A DNA stretch of 64,000 nt, from assembly GCF_027595985.1 (NCBI RefSeq), contig NC_073306.1, forward strand, positions 154,975,472 through 155,039,471, in the 5' to 3' direction. The notes below the pieces were generated by a model. That model was not told the DNA's origin and made no database searches. It saw only the letters and a list, made by a program, of their open reading frames with translations. The translations under genes and the position numbers were made by a program. Source of the stretch: Sorex araneus. Its lineage: Eukaryota > Chordata > Mammalia > Eulipotyphla > Soricidae. Position 1 is the stretch's first letter. Every line of letters begins with the position of its first letter. This document shows positions 33,521 through 45,470 of this stretch, in pieces.

Positions 33521-33660
33521 TTCAAATTGGCATTCTCTAAGGAAAAGAGAAGTAGGACATGCCAAGCATATATTTCAAATTGTTCAATTGAATTTTAAAC
33601 TGCTAACAATGATATTCAATAGCAAATTTAAAAGCGCAATTATTGAGACACTGAAAGAAA

Positions 33661-33838
33661 GATTTTTTTTGGGGGGTCACACCCCACGATGCACAGGAGT
33701 TAGTCTTGGCTCTGCACTCAGGAATTATTCCTGGTGGTGCTGGAGGACCATATGGGATGCTGGGAATTGGGAATCAAACCTGGGTCGGCCACGTGCAAGG
33801 CAAACGCCCTACCCACTGTGCTATCACTCCAACCCCAG
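33661..33838 (-). mobile_element. SOR-type SINE
   Basis: Antisense: T-run, GGGGGGTCACACCCCACGAT, CTCTGCACTCAGGAATTATT, ACCATATGGGATGCTGGGAA, AATCAAACCTGGGTCGG, CCCTACCCACTGTGCTATC and ACTCCAACCCC. A possible GAAAGAT duplication flanks it. GAATTGGGAATC contains a small internal duplication. Confidence 0.94.
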
Positions 33839-34371
33839 GAAAGATAATGTTATATGCCAATCCTCAACAACAACAAAAAAACATTTCCAGCTATTTTATT
33901 TTCTGCACAAAGTAGCCTGCATTATTATGTTTTACACTATAAGGCTGTTGTCTATCCTCTCTAAGTTCTACAATGCAACTCCCTAAGCATGCTTACCCTC
34001 TCCCTACTTCTTTATTTGTACATATGTAATTTCATATGTCTGTAAGCTGCCTGGGGAAACGCCTAGTTTTAATGGCTAACAGATTTAGGATTGCATCCTA
34101 ACTGCTATTTTTAGAGTTACCCTTTACCTACTCTTTGCTTTTACTTCCTGTGAGTGGAGACTTACTCATCATCTTCTTCTCTGGGTTGTTCCAGAATAAA
34201 ATAAGATATTTTATGAGAAGATAAAATAAGAGGTCTGTGTGAAAACCGCTGTTGTAATGGTCTCTGAGCCAGGTAATCAGGCAGTATGATAGACTAAGTC
34301 GTTCAGTCTTATCAGTAGGTAATGTTGGTGTCCATTCACTAAGAAATGAGAATGACAAGCCTTGCCCCAAG
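33839..34371. other. Unique sequence
   Basis: No repeat family or gene recognised. Confidence 0.45.
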
Positions 34372-35045
34372 GAATTCCAATTTTTCAAAAGTGCTTAAAG
34401 CATTGTGTATGTCCATCCATTTCCACTGCAATGGAAAGTTTAAAAGACTGTGGACACCAATGTCTGGCACCAATGTGAATCAGTTGGAACTCTCTAGCAC
34501 TGCTGCTGAAAACATAAAATTGTATAACCACATTGGAAAACTACTAGACAGTTCCTTTCAAATGTTCTGAAATGAATTCATGAGAAAGAAACCAAAGCAA
34601 ATGTTCCCATAATGACCTGTGAACACCAGTCATAGGAGCTTTATTTATGGCAGTCAACAAGGTGACAACCCATTTCAGACAGAGAAATTGTGATTCAATA
34701 TATTTTTTAAAAATAGAAGGATGAACTACTGATAATAAAATTTTAAAATCATGCTAACATACCAAACAAAGACACAATATTTCAATGTTCTGGGATTGGA
34801 CACTATCAATACAAAATTATAGAAGGTGACAACTATATTATAGTGATAGCTAGAGTCACCAGAGATTGGAGTGGAGAATGAGGGGGTTGCAAAAAGTGGG
34901 AGGAAATTTTTAGGGGAGTTAATAGGTATTGTTCTCATAAGTGTCATGGTGGTGGTTTAGGACACAATTATCTGTCAAAATGGAACTAACTGTACACATT
35001 TGGAGTTTCTTCTATGTAAGTCAGATTTTTATAAAAGTCTCCAGA
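34372..35045 (+). mobile_element. Ancient L1 3' fragment (L1M-like)
   Basis: The word order follows an old mammalian L1 end: AAATTGTATAACCACATTGG, AAAACTACTAGACAG, AGGAGCTTTATTTATGGCAG, GGATGAACTACTGATA, ATAGTGATAGCTAGAGTCAC, CATGGTGGTGGTTTAGGACA, TTGTACACATTT-like. It is strongly mutated and shared across placentals. The exact subfamily is not assigned. Confidence 0.68.
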
Positions 35046-35123
35046 ATTCCATAGTTCTGAAATTATGAATTCCATAATAATGAAAACATGAAAACAAACA
35101 ATTGAAAGAAAAAGCTGAAAAAT

Positions 35124-36285
35124 TGTAAAAAACTAAAGCACACCGACGGGCTTGTGCACTTGCGGGCTCTCTGGGCGGCTCTGTCTCACCGCCCGCATTC
35201 GGTGCTCTGGAACTGCTGTGTGTGCTGTCGGTCAAGGGTAGGTGAAGGAAGGAAGAAGGCCAAACTGGTTGCTCGATCAGTTTATTTCATTCTCTGCTTC
35301 TCTCCTGGCTCTGGATCTCTCTCTGGATCTGTGGATCTGGCCCCCCAACCTACTCTTACAGCCTAGTTAAATCTCCCCAGCATGAGGGGGTTGGGATGTA
35401 CACATAGGTGTGGTCACCATCAATAGGGTTGAGGTTCCTTTCCCTTAGGGGATGCTTCTCCTAGGAATTAATTCTCTTTCAGCAGGAGGATCCACCCAAG
35501 GGTGGAGTCCCATGAATGTGTTTCTCCTCTCCTCAGCCAGCAAACATATAAGAATTCATAATATTAATCATTTTGTATGGACACAATAAGAAATGCATTA
35601 AAGCTTATAGAATTGCTCTCCAGGGGCCATCTCTATCTCAGACTACAGTGCTCAGGTCAGATCAGTCTTTCCTATCCTTAGCAGGGTCCTAGTCTCATCA
35701 TTACTTTTGGATCATGACAGCATTTGTCTATGATCAAGTTCTTAACTTATAGTTAAGAATTAGGCACTTTGACCAGGCCCATCTTGATGCCAGAGTAGCA
35801 CATAACACACTGCTTGCCCTGGATCCGTCCCGTCCCTCGTCGGGATCCTGCTTTTGGAGTGCTAGGAACTGAGGGCAACTGAGGCTTAAGTGGAGAAAGC
35901 AGATGCCCGGGAGGGAATAATATCCGAAGCCAATTAAGTCCCAAGTTACAAAAACATAATATTGTCTTCTTGTGTCTATACAAAACAGACATAGCTTTAA
36001 AGTAAATTATTCAAAAGGCATGAAGAGGGGAGAAAGGCAGTGTTATAATATTCAGTGTCCTAGGAAGGTCTGACTTTACAAATTAGCAGAGTCAGATTAA
36101 GGGAAAGTGGATTAACTGTTTTGGGGGAAGAGAGCATAGAGAAGTGATTACAAGCTAAACAAAGGGTTGGGAGTGACTCGGGAACACCTTGATGGGTGTG
36201 ACTGGGGTAAGCCTAAACTCCGGGAAAAACCAGGATGAGCTCCTTGAGGCAAGGGGGGGAAAAGACAAAGTAATGTCATCCTACA
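35124..36285 (-). mobile_element. Solo LTR 3 of an endogenous retrovirus (1162 bp)
   Basis: On the minus strand it starts TGTAGGATGACATT and ends TTTAGTTTTTTACA, with exact 6-bp duplications AAAAAT at 35118-35123 and 36286-36291. It is collinear with solo LTR 1 over most of its length (for example CTGCTTTCTCCACTTAAGCC and TCTTAACTATAAGTTAAGA in the sense direction). The polyadenylation signal is TTTATT on plus at 35281-35286. The U5 end is longer and differs from LTR 1. No internal viral sequence adjoins it. Confidence 0.93.
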
Positions 36286-36291
36286 AAAAAT

Positions 36292-37830
36292 TATCGAATT
36301 TATGAAGTAGCCCAACATCATGGGACCAACTGACAGAAGAATCAAGAATAACTTCCATCCAACCTTCATGTATCCTTGGAATATATATCAAAGTTATGCC
36401 CTTGGCCAGACACATGCTAATTTACAATCTCTACAAAGTCGCTGTGAGTATGGACCCCCTTTCACATGCTTCACATCCCACTTCATCTAAAGCACCTTTA
36501 TGTGGAAAGCGAATTAATTTTCTAGAATTTATTTAGACAAACCATTTTCACTTCTTCCAAAGAATATTTACTGACCCTGCACCTCATTCTGAGTTCCTGC
36601 CACACAGATTTTTCTCTACTTATAACCGCTATATGAACTGATAGAAGATATCCTGCATCTGAATTTTGGCCCAATTGTGAGTCATCTTTCATAGATCCCA
36701 ATGCAAAAATATAGTGATAACAATATATTCTAATAATAATATTTGCTGGAGGTTGTAGAAATATTAAAACACAATAGGAACTTGGGAAAGATTCTGCAAA
36801 TGAGAAAACAAATCCAATAAATATTTATTTGTTTCCCTCATTGTCATTGCCAGCATTAGCATTTTGAAATTCATCTGTTCATGCCTTTCACATCTTTCTA
36901 AGGATTCATAATGCTCCAGGAGTGTGTCTTACTCATATTGTGCCCATATTCTGCCCAAAAGTGCTATGTAAGTGTCCAATGAATCAGAGAGTGAGTGAAT
37001 CAGAACCTGAGCACCTATTCACGTTTCCTAGTTACTTGAGAGTGACTAATAGGAACTCAGGTGCACTGACCTTCACAAGTGCCAAGGAAATATTTTTCTT
37101 CTTTTCCACCAAAGCAGTCAAGCTTAACCTTCACTTGTTTGGCTCCCTGCCAAGAAGAAGGCTCCAAAGAGTAGTTTGTGCAATTTATGAAGGAATAGTA
37201 AAAAGTAAGACCCCACAGAGATCCCATGGGCTCTGGATAACCTTCCTGGGGCAATGAAAAGCCTGGCAGATGCTCAGTCATCCTTCCGGGTACATCACAC
37301 CCATCACAGGTGCAAACACAGGAGAGACGGAGAGCAGTCTTCATGGATTTCACTTTAGTGCTTGCTGGAGCACAGAGTGATTGATCTCCAGGAAGCAAGA
37401 GAGGCCTCATGCCATGTCATCATCACAGAGCTGTGAATCAGTTAGGCAAGTGATGGCTCTTTAGGGCAATGTCATGAGTGATACGGGCAGAAGCAGTGGC
37501 ACCAGGGAAGTTTTCTTCATTCCACTCAGTGTATCTCTGAAGGATGTTTAGCATTCAGTATTCCTCTGCTAAGACATGTGTGCCTCAGGAAACCTGATTT
37601 CTTCATGACTTTATACATCGGTGATTGGGGAAAAAAATCAGATGGTTGTTGTGAAGCATGCAGAAGTATCTTGTTGATGAAAAAACTTAGCCCCCACTTG
37701 TTCAGAAAAGTGTGGAAATCGTGGTGTGTAAGCCTAGTGTTTCCCGTAATTTTTATTTAATTGAAGAAAGCAAAATTTAATGAGTTTCCAGATATCTACT
37801 TTTACAGATTCATTTAAAGAGGCTTCTGTG
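36292..37830. other. Unique sequence
   Basis: No repeat family recognised. Overlapping frames on both strands at 36922-37410 carry no domain and are not supported as genes. Confidence 0.45.
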
Positions 37831-37997
37831 AGCCTGGAGAGGCAGTACAGAGGAGAGGCTCTTGCCTTGCAAACAGCTCAGCCTACTTCAATCCCCAGCA
37901 GCTGATCTGGTCTCCTGAGTCCCTCTGGAATAAAATTGAGTTCAGAGCTGCAGGAATAAGCCCCTGGAAGAGCCAGGCATGTCCCGACCCCTTCAAA
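37831..37997 (+). mobile_element. Diverged SOR-type SINE
   Basis: GAGCCTGGAGAGGCAGTACAG head, CTCTTGCCTTGCAAACAGC, CTTCAATCCCCAGCAGC, TGGTCTCCTGAGTCCC, AGTTCAGAGCTGCAGGAATA and AGAGCCAGGCATG; end mutated. Confidence 0.82.
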
Positions 37998-40194
37998 TGA
38001 AGACTCTTGTGTGAGGTCATCCACTTTTCATCTTCTCTTTTGTTTCAGTACTTTGTGGAATGTCCACCTTTCAGAACAGTTAGAACGTTGGAAATTCCAA
38101 ATGAGCTAAAGGGAAGGACCACAAGAAGCAGTTTTGGCTGAGTGGGTGGAGGGGAAATATTTGAGAAGAGATTCTGGAAGGAGGACAGTTAAAGCTAAGC
38201 TTGGGGAGAGAGTGAATGGTAAAGGAGCTTCTAAAGCACATTGTTTGGTGGGATGATATATTTATGGATATTAAGAAAAAAAGTTGAGTCCCTGAAAATT
38301 AGAAAAAGTAGAACATTTGAGTCCCTGAAATATTATTACTTTTTATAATTCTGCCTTGGCCTGGTTATTAACCCAGGTTATTAAGGGTTCCTAACCTGGC
38401 TTGGGCTGAACTATAACTCACAAGTATCAACATATTCATGTTATAAACGAAGGCATTACATTTAGTGATGAAGTAAGAACATGATAGGTGTAAGAGAGAA
38501 GTATAGATGTGATTATATATGAACATCAGCATCAATGTCAATACTAGTAGAGCTTAAGTTGAGATCTAGATAGTGTGAGAGAGGTTTGAAAGCAAATTAT
38601 ACTCTTTACACGAGGGCTTTTGTTAGCAAACATCAAGTAAATATGATTGCATATCAATAAATCTTTTAACTAAGGTTTTCTTCAGTGAAGATCAGTTATC
38701 TGTCTAAACTAACACATTTAACAGATTGTTTTAAGATGTGTGGAGAAGAAAAATAATGTATTTTGTTCTATTATCTAAAAGCTGATTACTTAAAAGAACA
38801 AAGAAAATGGATTTACTGGTTTACATAACTCATGAGTCCACACATAGTCAAGATACAGCTATAACTGATTATGTAGTCACATTATATTAGAATTATCTGT
38901 TGGCCTTAATTTCTCAATTCCGCTTCTTTTTTTCTTATGTGCCATCATCTTCTTCTATCCCTGCCATTTGGAAACAAGAGTGCTAGTCCCTCCCTCACCG
39001 CTCCCCTCCCAAAATATTATTCAGACTACCAAGAGAAAGCGCTAAGGCAGAAAGAGCGCCCGTCTCCTTGAAGGGCAACAGAATTGCTAAACTTGCCTTT
39101 GATGGGCCCAATCTGGCAAGCTCTAGGAGGGAAGGGACCATTGTACTAGCTAATCTGGGGATTCTACTCATGGTTTAGCTTCATTGAGACTACCTACATG
39201 TTTGCCAGGGAATTAGACTAGTTGGAATCAGGACAGGGATAAGTAAGAGAAGGGGGAAAAGACACCTACAAACTGTAATTGCAATTTAATCCAGAACTGT
39301 TGAGAAAATGTGGGCAACACTGGAAAGGCACCAAAGGTGCCTGTGCCAGGGTTAGCTCCAGACTCTCATCGCTACTTTTAGGCCCAAGGAGGCAGAAGTT
39401 CAGAACCCAAAGAGAGACGTGTAATGAAAGGGCTTCCTGCCAAGCACGGTGTCCTTTAATAGAGGGCTGTAACCAATTCATGGTGAGCTGACAAGACAGG
39501 GAGCATTGGAACATCTCTCGGCTCAGTCCCTTGCATTTGTTGTGAGGGTCTTGGCTGCCTTCCAAACTTTTTGCAAGCCAGAGGGCAAGGAGGTTGAGTG
39601 TTGGTTTCTTTTTATTTATTGTGTATAAAGTTAAACAAGATAATCTCCCAGAGAGAAACACTTCTGAGCAGTGCACAAACCTCCAAACTTTTTCCTACAA
39701 AGCACCCACTTACAAACACACATGTACCTACCCATGTGTATTTATGTTCTATGCTAACTGACACATCTATACCATCTTAATGCAAAATCACATACAGGAA
39801 CATATGTTGGGTACAATTTACAAAATAGGCTCTTATAGTATATAATATTCTATAGGTTTTTAGTAATATCATAAATTTTAATTATCCTTGCGATTCCATA
39901 TATTTGCATTTTAATAACTATTGCATTAGGCATAACATCTACATAATCTCATCAAAGCTTATTAGTTGGTTTTCTTTCGGGGACATTTTTGCTTTCTTCC
40001 CAGTTTCTGGTATTTTGCAGATTCTTCCAATATATTTCTTTGAATTCACAAGGGAATAGAGCCATTGTGATATATATTATTATGACACTACTTTTTTCTA
40101 ATTATACTCTAACACTCAGCTTGGAATACTTAAATGTAAGATAGTGCAATCCATCCATCTTTAAATAACCTAAACGGTAGCCATCTATATTCAT
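37998..40194. other. Unique sequence
   Basis: No repeat family recognised. A 136-codon minus-strand frame at 39266-39676 has no domain, signal or splice context. TTGAGTCCCTGAAA occurs twice at about 38285-38330. Confidence 0.45.
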
Positions 40195-40500
40195 TTCTTT
40201 GGGTTGCTGTAACAAATTGCACACACTTCAGGATTTAAACAAATTCTCCACAGTTCTGAATATCAGAGTTTGAAATCAAAATGTAAATAATAGGCTAGTT
40301 TCTTCCAGAAGACTGAGGGAGATATCTGATGGCACTGCCCCTCCCAGCTTCTGGGGACTCTGGGCAGTAGGTGGCAATTTCCTGACTTGTGGGTGGATCC
40401 CTCCAATCTCTGTTAACATTGTTTTAACTATTCCATGTCATTTTATCTTTTCTAGTTTAATAAGAATGCCTTATAACGACACCTTATTATATTTGTTGTG
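40195..40500 (+). mobile_element. Ancient mammalian repeat, MaLR/LTR-like
   Basis: TTGGGTTGCTGTAACAAATTG, AACAAATTCTCCACAGTTCTG, CTCCCAGCTTCTGGGGACTC and GTGGCCCCTAAACTAAAG follow the order of a widespread mammal repeat with a CTGTAACAAATTACC start. It is heavily decayed, and I do not name the subfamily. Confidence 0.5.
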
Positions 40501-40574
40501 GCCCCTAAACTAAAGTGCTCTCATCTTAAGATAATGCAAAATCCTAATTTTATTTTTATGTTTAATTTTTATTT

Positions 40575-40790
40575 ATCTATATATATTTAAAATTGAATCA
40601 CCATGAGATACAGTCACAAAGCTTTTATGATTGAACTTCAGTCATAATTATCGAACACCCATCCCTCCACCAGTGTAAGTTTCCTACGAACAGTGTCCCC
40701 AAATATCCCTCCTTTATGGCAGGCACTTTCCTTTATACTCTCTCCCTACTTTGGGGCATTATAGTTTACAGTACAGATACTGAGATTTAA
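40575..40790 (-). mobile_element. L1 3'-end fragment
   Basis: AAATTGAATCACCATGAGAT, CAGTCACAAAGCTTTTATGA, ACTTCAGTCATAATTATCGA, CACCCATCCCTCCACCAGTG and GGCAGGCACTTTCC are the antisense L1 3' UTR. Confidence 0.87.
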
Positions 40791-41234
40791 TACAAGTGTC
40801 TGTATTTAAATCATTGCCACATAGCCCAGTACTCTTTAAAATGTAACATATTTTGTACAATTTTATATAATGCATTGCTGTTGATTATAGATACAATGGG
40901 TAGATATCTGTAGCCTATTCATCTGGCTTAATTAAAACTTTATGACCATTAATTAATAATATAGATAACAGCATAATATTACTTAATAAGTGATAAGTAT
41001 AAGATGTTGCCAATCACAAGTGTCATTACCAAGTATCATTAACTTCTTTCAGTATTTCCACCAGAGAGAAGTCATATTCTTTATAACTGGTTGAAAAATT
41101 GAAGCTCAGAACAGACGGCAAATTGAGCATGATTTTCCAGATAATAATTATCAGTTTCAGAACTGGAACCAGGATTTGTCTCTAACATCTAAGGGCATCT
41201 GGCTGAGTATAAGACTATGGTATTCAGTTGGAAG

Positions 41235-41597
41235 TCTGCCTTATGACTTGGGGGAGAAGGCAGCTAGAATAGAGAAGGGATTACTAAGTCAATGATGGTG
41301 AGAGGAATTGTTCAGGATAGGAGATATGTGCTGAAAGTAGATAAACATGATAGACTCTCAGTATCTTTATTGCAAACCGTAATACCCAAAAGTAGAGAGA
41401 GAGTAAGAGGGAGATTGCCATGGAAGCAAGAGAGGGGTGTAGTAGGGCAGGGGGGCTGGGAGGGGGAGGATACTGGTGATATTGGTGGTGGAAAATGTAT
41501 ACTGGTGGAGGGGTGGGTGTTTGCTCATTGTATGACTGAAATTCAAACATGAATGTTTTGTAACTGTAGTTCACGGTGATTAATTTTTTAAAAAATA
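41235..41597 (+). mobile_element. 5'-truncated L1, 3' UTR only
   Basis: GGGGGAGAAGGCAGCTAGAA, GCTGAAAGTAGATAAAC, ATTGCAAACCGTAATACCC, a G-rich tract at about 41445-41475, ACTGGTGGAGGGGTGGGTG, GTAACTGTAGTTCACGGTG and an A-rich end. It has the same layout as 2740-3130. Confidence 0.85.
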
Positions 41598-41983
41598 GAC
41601 TATGGTATTATCTCTTGTTCAACTAGGAGTTCTGAAAATATGTCACATAATTGTGGGGTGGTGTTGACAGTAAGTTCCTATTTTATTCTGAGTTTACTGA
41701 AATCTATCCATATGCTTACTACGTTTGTCGTTGATGTCAAGCATCAATACTTTATCAATTTTAAATGACATTTTGTTTTATTCCTAAGCTTTTATATTAT
41801 AAAACAAAGGAAATCAAACAATAAACAAACAAAATCACTGCCTGGACTGGCTCCTGATCATCAACAGTGATGTCCCCCAAAGTAAAATAGAAACAAATGT
41901 AGGCTACTATTAATTTATATGTATAGGGACTTATATTACTTATTAAAACTCCAGAGTAGGTTGAGTAATTTCCTAAAGTTTGC
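41598..41983. other. Unique AT-rich sequence
   Basis: The left flank of the RTE insertion. No feature recognised. Confidence 0.5.
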
Positions 41984-41991
41984 CATTTGAC

Positions 41992-42305
41992 CTCACCGGC
42001 CGACCCTCACTACCTCCACTACCCAGCCACCGCCATGCTCCAGGCGGCTCTCTGGACACTTGCGCTGAACCTCACACACAAGTGAAGCCCCACAAAACCC
42101 AGTAAGCAGAACTTTGCGACCTTGGACTACAGGCTCAATGAGACCCGGAAACAAGATCCTCTGTCTGCCTCCTCCAATCCCCGGCACCTTAGAAAGGGGG
42201 TCAAACCCAGACACCCCACCCTACCCAAGCCAGATAAATACCTCGCCAGCCGACCCGCACTACCTCCACTACCAGCCACCACCACGCTCCAGGCCTCTCT
42301 CTGGA
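41992..42305 (+). promoter_or_regulatory. RTE 5' UTR with tandem units
   Basis: CTCACCGGCCGACCC at 41992 recurs as CTCGCCAGCCGACCC at 42242, a 250-bp offset. Both are followed by CACTACCTCCACTACC and a CCATGCTCCAGGC / CCACGCTCCAGGC segment. The second unit is cut short at about 42305. Tandem 5' units may hold the element's promoter (inference). Confidence 0.8.
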
Positions 42306-42676
42306 CCAAAGGCCAAGGCCACAAAACACACCATAAGACACTTAATACCCATTTTCCATAATTTCTGCACCATATTTGATAGGATTTAAATATGGTGTGA
42401 ACCATGGGAACACCTCTAAGGATGATTGGAGGCTGCTCTAAAAGCCTACATTCCTCCCGGAGAGCCTGGCAAGCTACCGAGAGTACCCCGCCCGCACAGC
42501 AGAGCCTGGCAAGCTACCCATGGCACATTCGATATGCCAAAAACAGTAACAACAATGGGCCTCATTCACCTGACACCGAGAGAACTCCCTATACAGCAGC
42601 GTTAAGAAAGATGAGCAAGAACAGGCTGAAAAAATCTCAGGGATGAACTAGGCTGCCAAAACGAAGAAAGACTAAA

Positions 42677-45470
42677 ATGACTGTCTGTACTTTAAACGCA
42701 CGTATGCTGGCATCAGAAGCATCCATCAGTACCTGAGGGTGCAAGCGCAGAAGATCAAGTATGACATCATTGGTCTGACCAGAACAAGAAGACATCAATC
42801 ACATCACGCCATTTTGGACACTGGAGAAGAATTGTTCCTTGGAACATGCGACAACAGAGGCATCAGTGGTGTTGATTTCCTTGTCAACACAAACTTGGCC
42901 ATGAGCATTGATTCATTCGAATGCCTAACAATCCGAATTGGATGATTATGCTTGAAACAATGTGGCTCACTGCCGGCAGTTTCTATCTTTGTCGTCTACA
43001 CACCAACATCCAACTATAATGAAGAAGAAATTGAGAAGTTCTACAAGAAACTGGAGAGGTTCTATAAAGACCGCACCTTCTACAAGATCATTGTTGGTGA
43101 TTTTAATGCCAAGATAGGACCATGAAGGTCGCCCAAAGAACTCCACATTGGGACCCATGGCCTAGAATGAAACGATCAGAATGACAGACAGTTCATCATG
43201 TGAACCAAGACTATCCATGGTAACACAGTTTCAGAAGGCCGAGCCTTAACATTGGACATGGGAGTCTCCCGGTGGACAGTTCCACAATGAAATTCACCAC
43301 ATCATAGTCAATCAAAGGTTTTGCCTGACTGATGTCCCTGTTATTCCAAAATTCCGAAGGGGATCGGACCACCATCTCCTTCGTGCAAAATTCTACTTCA
43401 CAGAGCGGGGAGAAAGGTCTACAAAGTTTAAGTTTAAGAAGAGAACTCCCAGAATAACCACCAACTCTTTGGCACAATTGCGGCAACATAGGAAGATGCC
43501 ATCCTTGACAACACCGACAAGGAATATGATTGAGTGGTTCAGCACCTCCATGACTGTGCCAAGAATGCCGAGAGTGAGAAAACTACAAAGAAACGCCTGT
43601 CTTTGGAAACTTTCGAGTTCATTTGTCAACGTGGATTGGCAGGAGTCTCAGGCAACCACAAGCTAAAGTCGAGCTCACAAAGCTGTGCAGAGAAGCAATA
43701 AAGGAAGACCTCAAAGAGAGAAGAGCAGCAGTGTTGGCCGATTTGGCAGAAGCCGGGAAAATATTCGCAACGTTCGCCTGTCCTTCACCAACTACAAGAC
43801 CAAGATGACTGCCCTCCGACATCCTGATAGATCTATCACATCTTCCAGAAATGCAATGGAGAGGATAATTCACAACTTCTACTCAGATCTCTTTGACAGC
43901 CACATCCACCTGCCCATGTACCAAATTCCGCAGGATGGATATGTAGTTCCCAACGTCCTCCCTTCCAAAATCCGACACACCATTTTGTCATTAAAGATGC
44001 TTACAGCATCCGGTCCGGACAAGGTCAGACCTGAACACCTGAAGAATCTGCCACCAGTACTCATCAATACACTGGCTCGACTCTTCACACACTACCTGTC
44101 TGAATTCAAGGATCCATCCCAGTGGAAAAACAGCAGGACCATTGTGTTGTACAAGAAGGGAGACATCCACGACATCGGCAACTATCGCCCAATCTGCCTG
44201 TTGTCTGTTGTCTACAAGTTGCTCACTCATGTCATCCTTGAATAGAATAGGCAGAACACTAGATGAAGGACAACCTTTCGAGCAAGCCGGGATCCGAAGG
44301 GGGATTCAGCACGATAGACCATATCCACACAGTGACCAAACTCATTATGGTTTTTTGAGAGTTCAATATGCCGCTCTGTCTAACATTTAACTTAAAGAAG
44401 GCCTTAGATTCTGTTGAGACTGAATCGGTCATCAAAGCCCTAGCCAAACAGGACATTGAAACTCAGTATATCAAAATCTTTCGTGAGCTGTATTGAGGAT
44501 TCACCACCAGGATCTCACCATTCTACAAGGAAGTGATCATTGATGTAAGGAGAGGGGTGCGGCAGGGTGATACCATTTCACCAAAACTCGTCAGTGGCAC
44601 CCTCTAGAACATCATGTGACGACTGGAATGGGAAGGAATGGGAGTGAAGATAGACGGTCGGCAATTACACCACCTCTGCTTCGCTGATGACATCGTTCTC
44701 ATAACGCCAAACATTAGTCAAGTGGCACAAATGCTGGCCGACTTTGACCGAAAGTGTGAAAGGTCAGAATGCAGCTGAACCTCAACAAGATGATGATCAT
44801 GAAAAACAAACTAGTCCCTGACACTCCATTTGCTCTCAGTAGAACGAATATCTCCGAATGCAGCAGCTATGTGTACCTGGGCCGAGAACTCAACATGAGG
44901 AATGACTTGGCACCAGAACTGTGCAGGAGGAAGAGAGCAGTGTGGAACACCTTCCAGAGCGTTGAAGAAGTGGTTAAGAGGACAAAGGACCTCCAACTCA
45001 GGGCACATCTTTTCGATTCCACCTTTCTTCCTGCACTAACGTATGCTTCAGAGACCTGGGCCCTGTGCAAACAGGATGAGAACGCTATTCTGGTATCCCA
45101 AAGAGGAATTGAAAGAGCTATGCTAGGAACTTCACGTTTCACTCAAGTAAGAAAAGGAATTCAGAGTTCCAACCTCTGTCGAAAGTCAAGAATCAGGGAC
45201 GCTGTCTCATTTGCCAAGACATCAAAAATCAGATGGGCCAGACATGTAATGCAATTCAGAGATGACCACTGTATTAGAGCTGTTACTGACTGGATTCCAC
45301 GGGATGTCAAAAAACCATGTGGCCGCCCACCAACGAGATGGTCAGGCTTCTTCGTCAAAACCCTGAATGAACTATTTGAGACTCTTCCTGTCCCGGGAGT
45401 GAGCAGATATCATTGGGCTACTCTAGCACGTGACAGGGGCAAATGGAGACGTTTTTGGCACCTGCTCTAG
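42677..45470 (+). pseudogene. RTE ORF: AP-endonuclease plus reverse transcriptase, frameshifted
   Basis: The start ATG at 42677 gives MTVCTLNARMLASEAS, the usual RTE endonuclease opening. Further blocks, in changing frames: KYDIIGLTRTRR and DTGEELFLGTCDNRG (42760-42870), VVYTPTSNYNEEEIEKFY (about 43000), IIVGDFNAKIG with catalytic Asp/Asn (about 43087-43123), PGPD-like SGPDKVRPEHLKNLPPVLIN and IGNYRPICLLSVVYKL (44010-44220), RGVRQGDTISPKL (about 44553), and the catalytic FADD in LCFADDIVLITPNISQ (about 44676). The C-terminal 234 codons are open (44769-45470), ending RRFWHLL. The span is not a multiple of three and has in-frame stops (for example after TIRIG at 42945), so it is a pseudogene. 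Confidence 0.92.

Noticed and set aside
25761..36285. Solo LTR 1 and LTR 3 as the two ends of one provirus
   Set aside because: They are in opposite orientation and each has its own different 6-bp duplication.
39266..39676. 136-codon minus-strand frame as a gene
   Set aside because: No domain, no signal peptide, an opposing frame overlaps it, and there is no splice or promoter support.
42127..45358. Minus-strand frames over the RTE
   Set aside because: Antisense shadows of the RTE 5' UTR and ORF.
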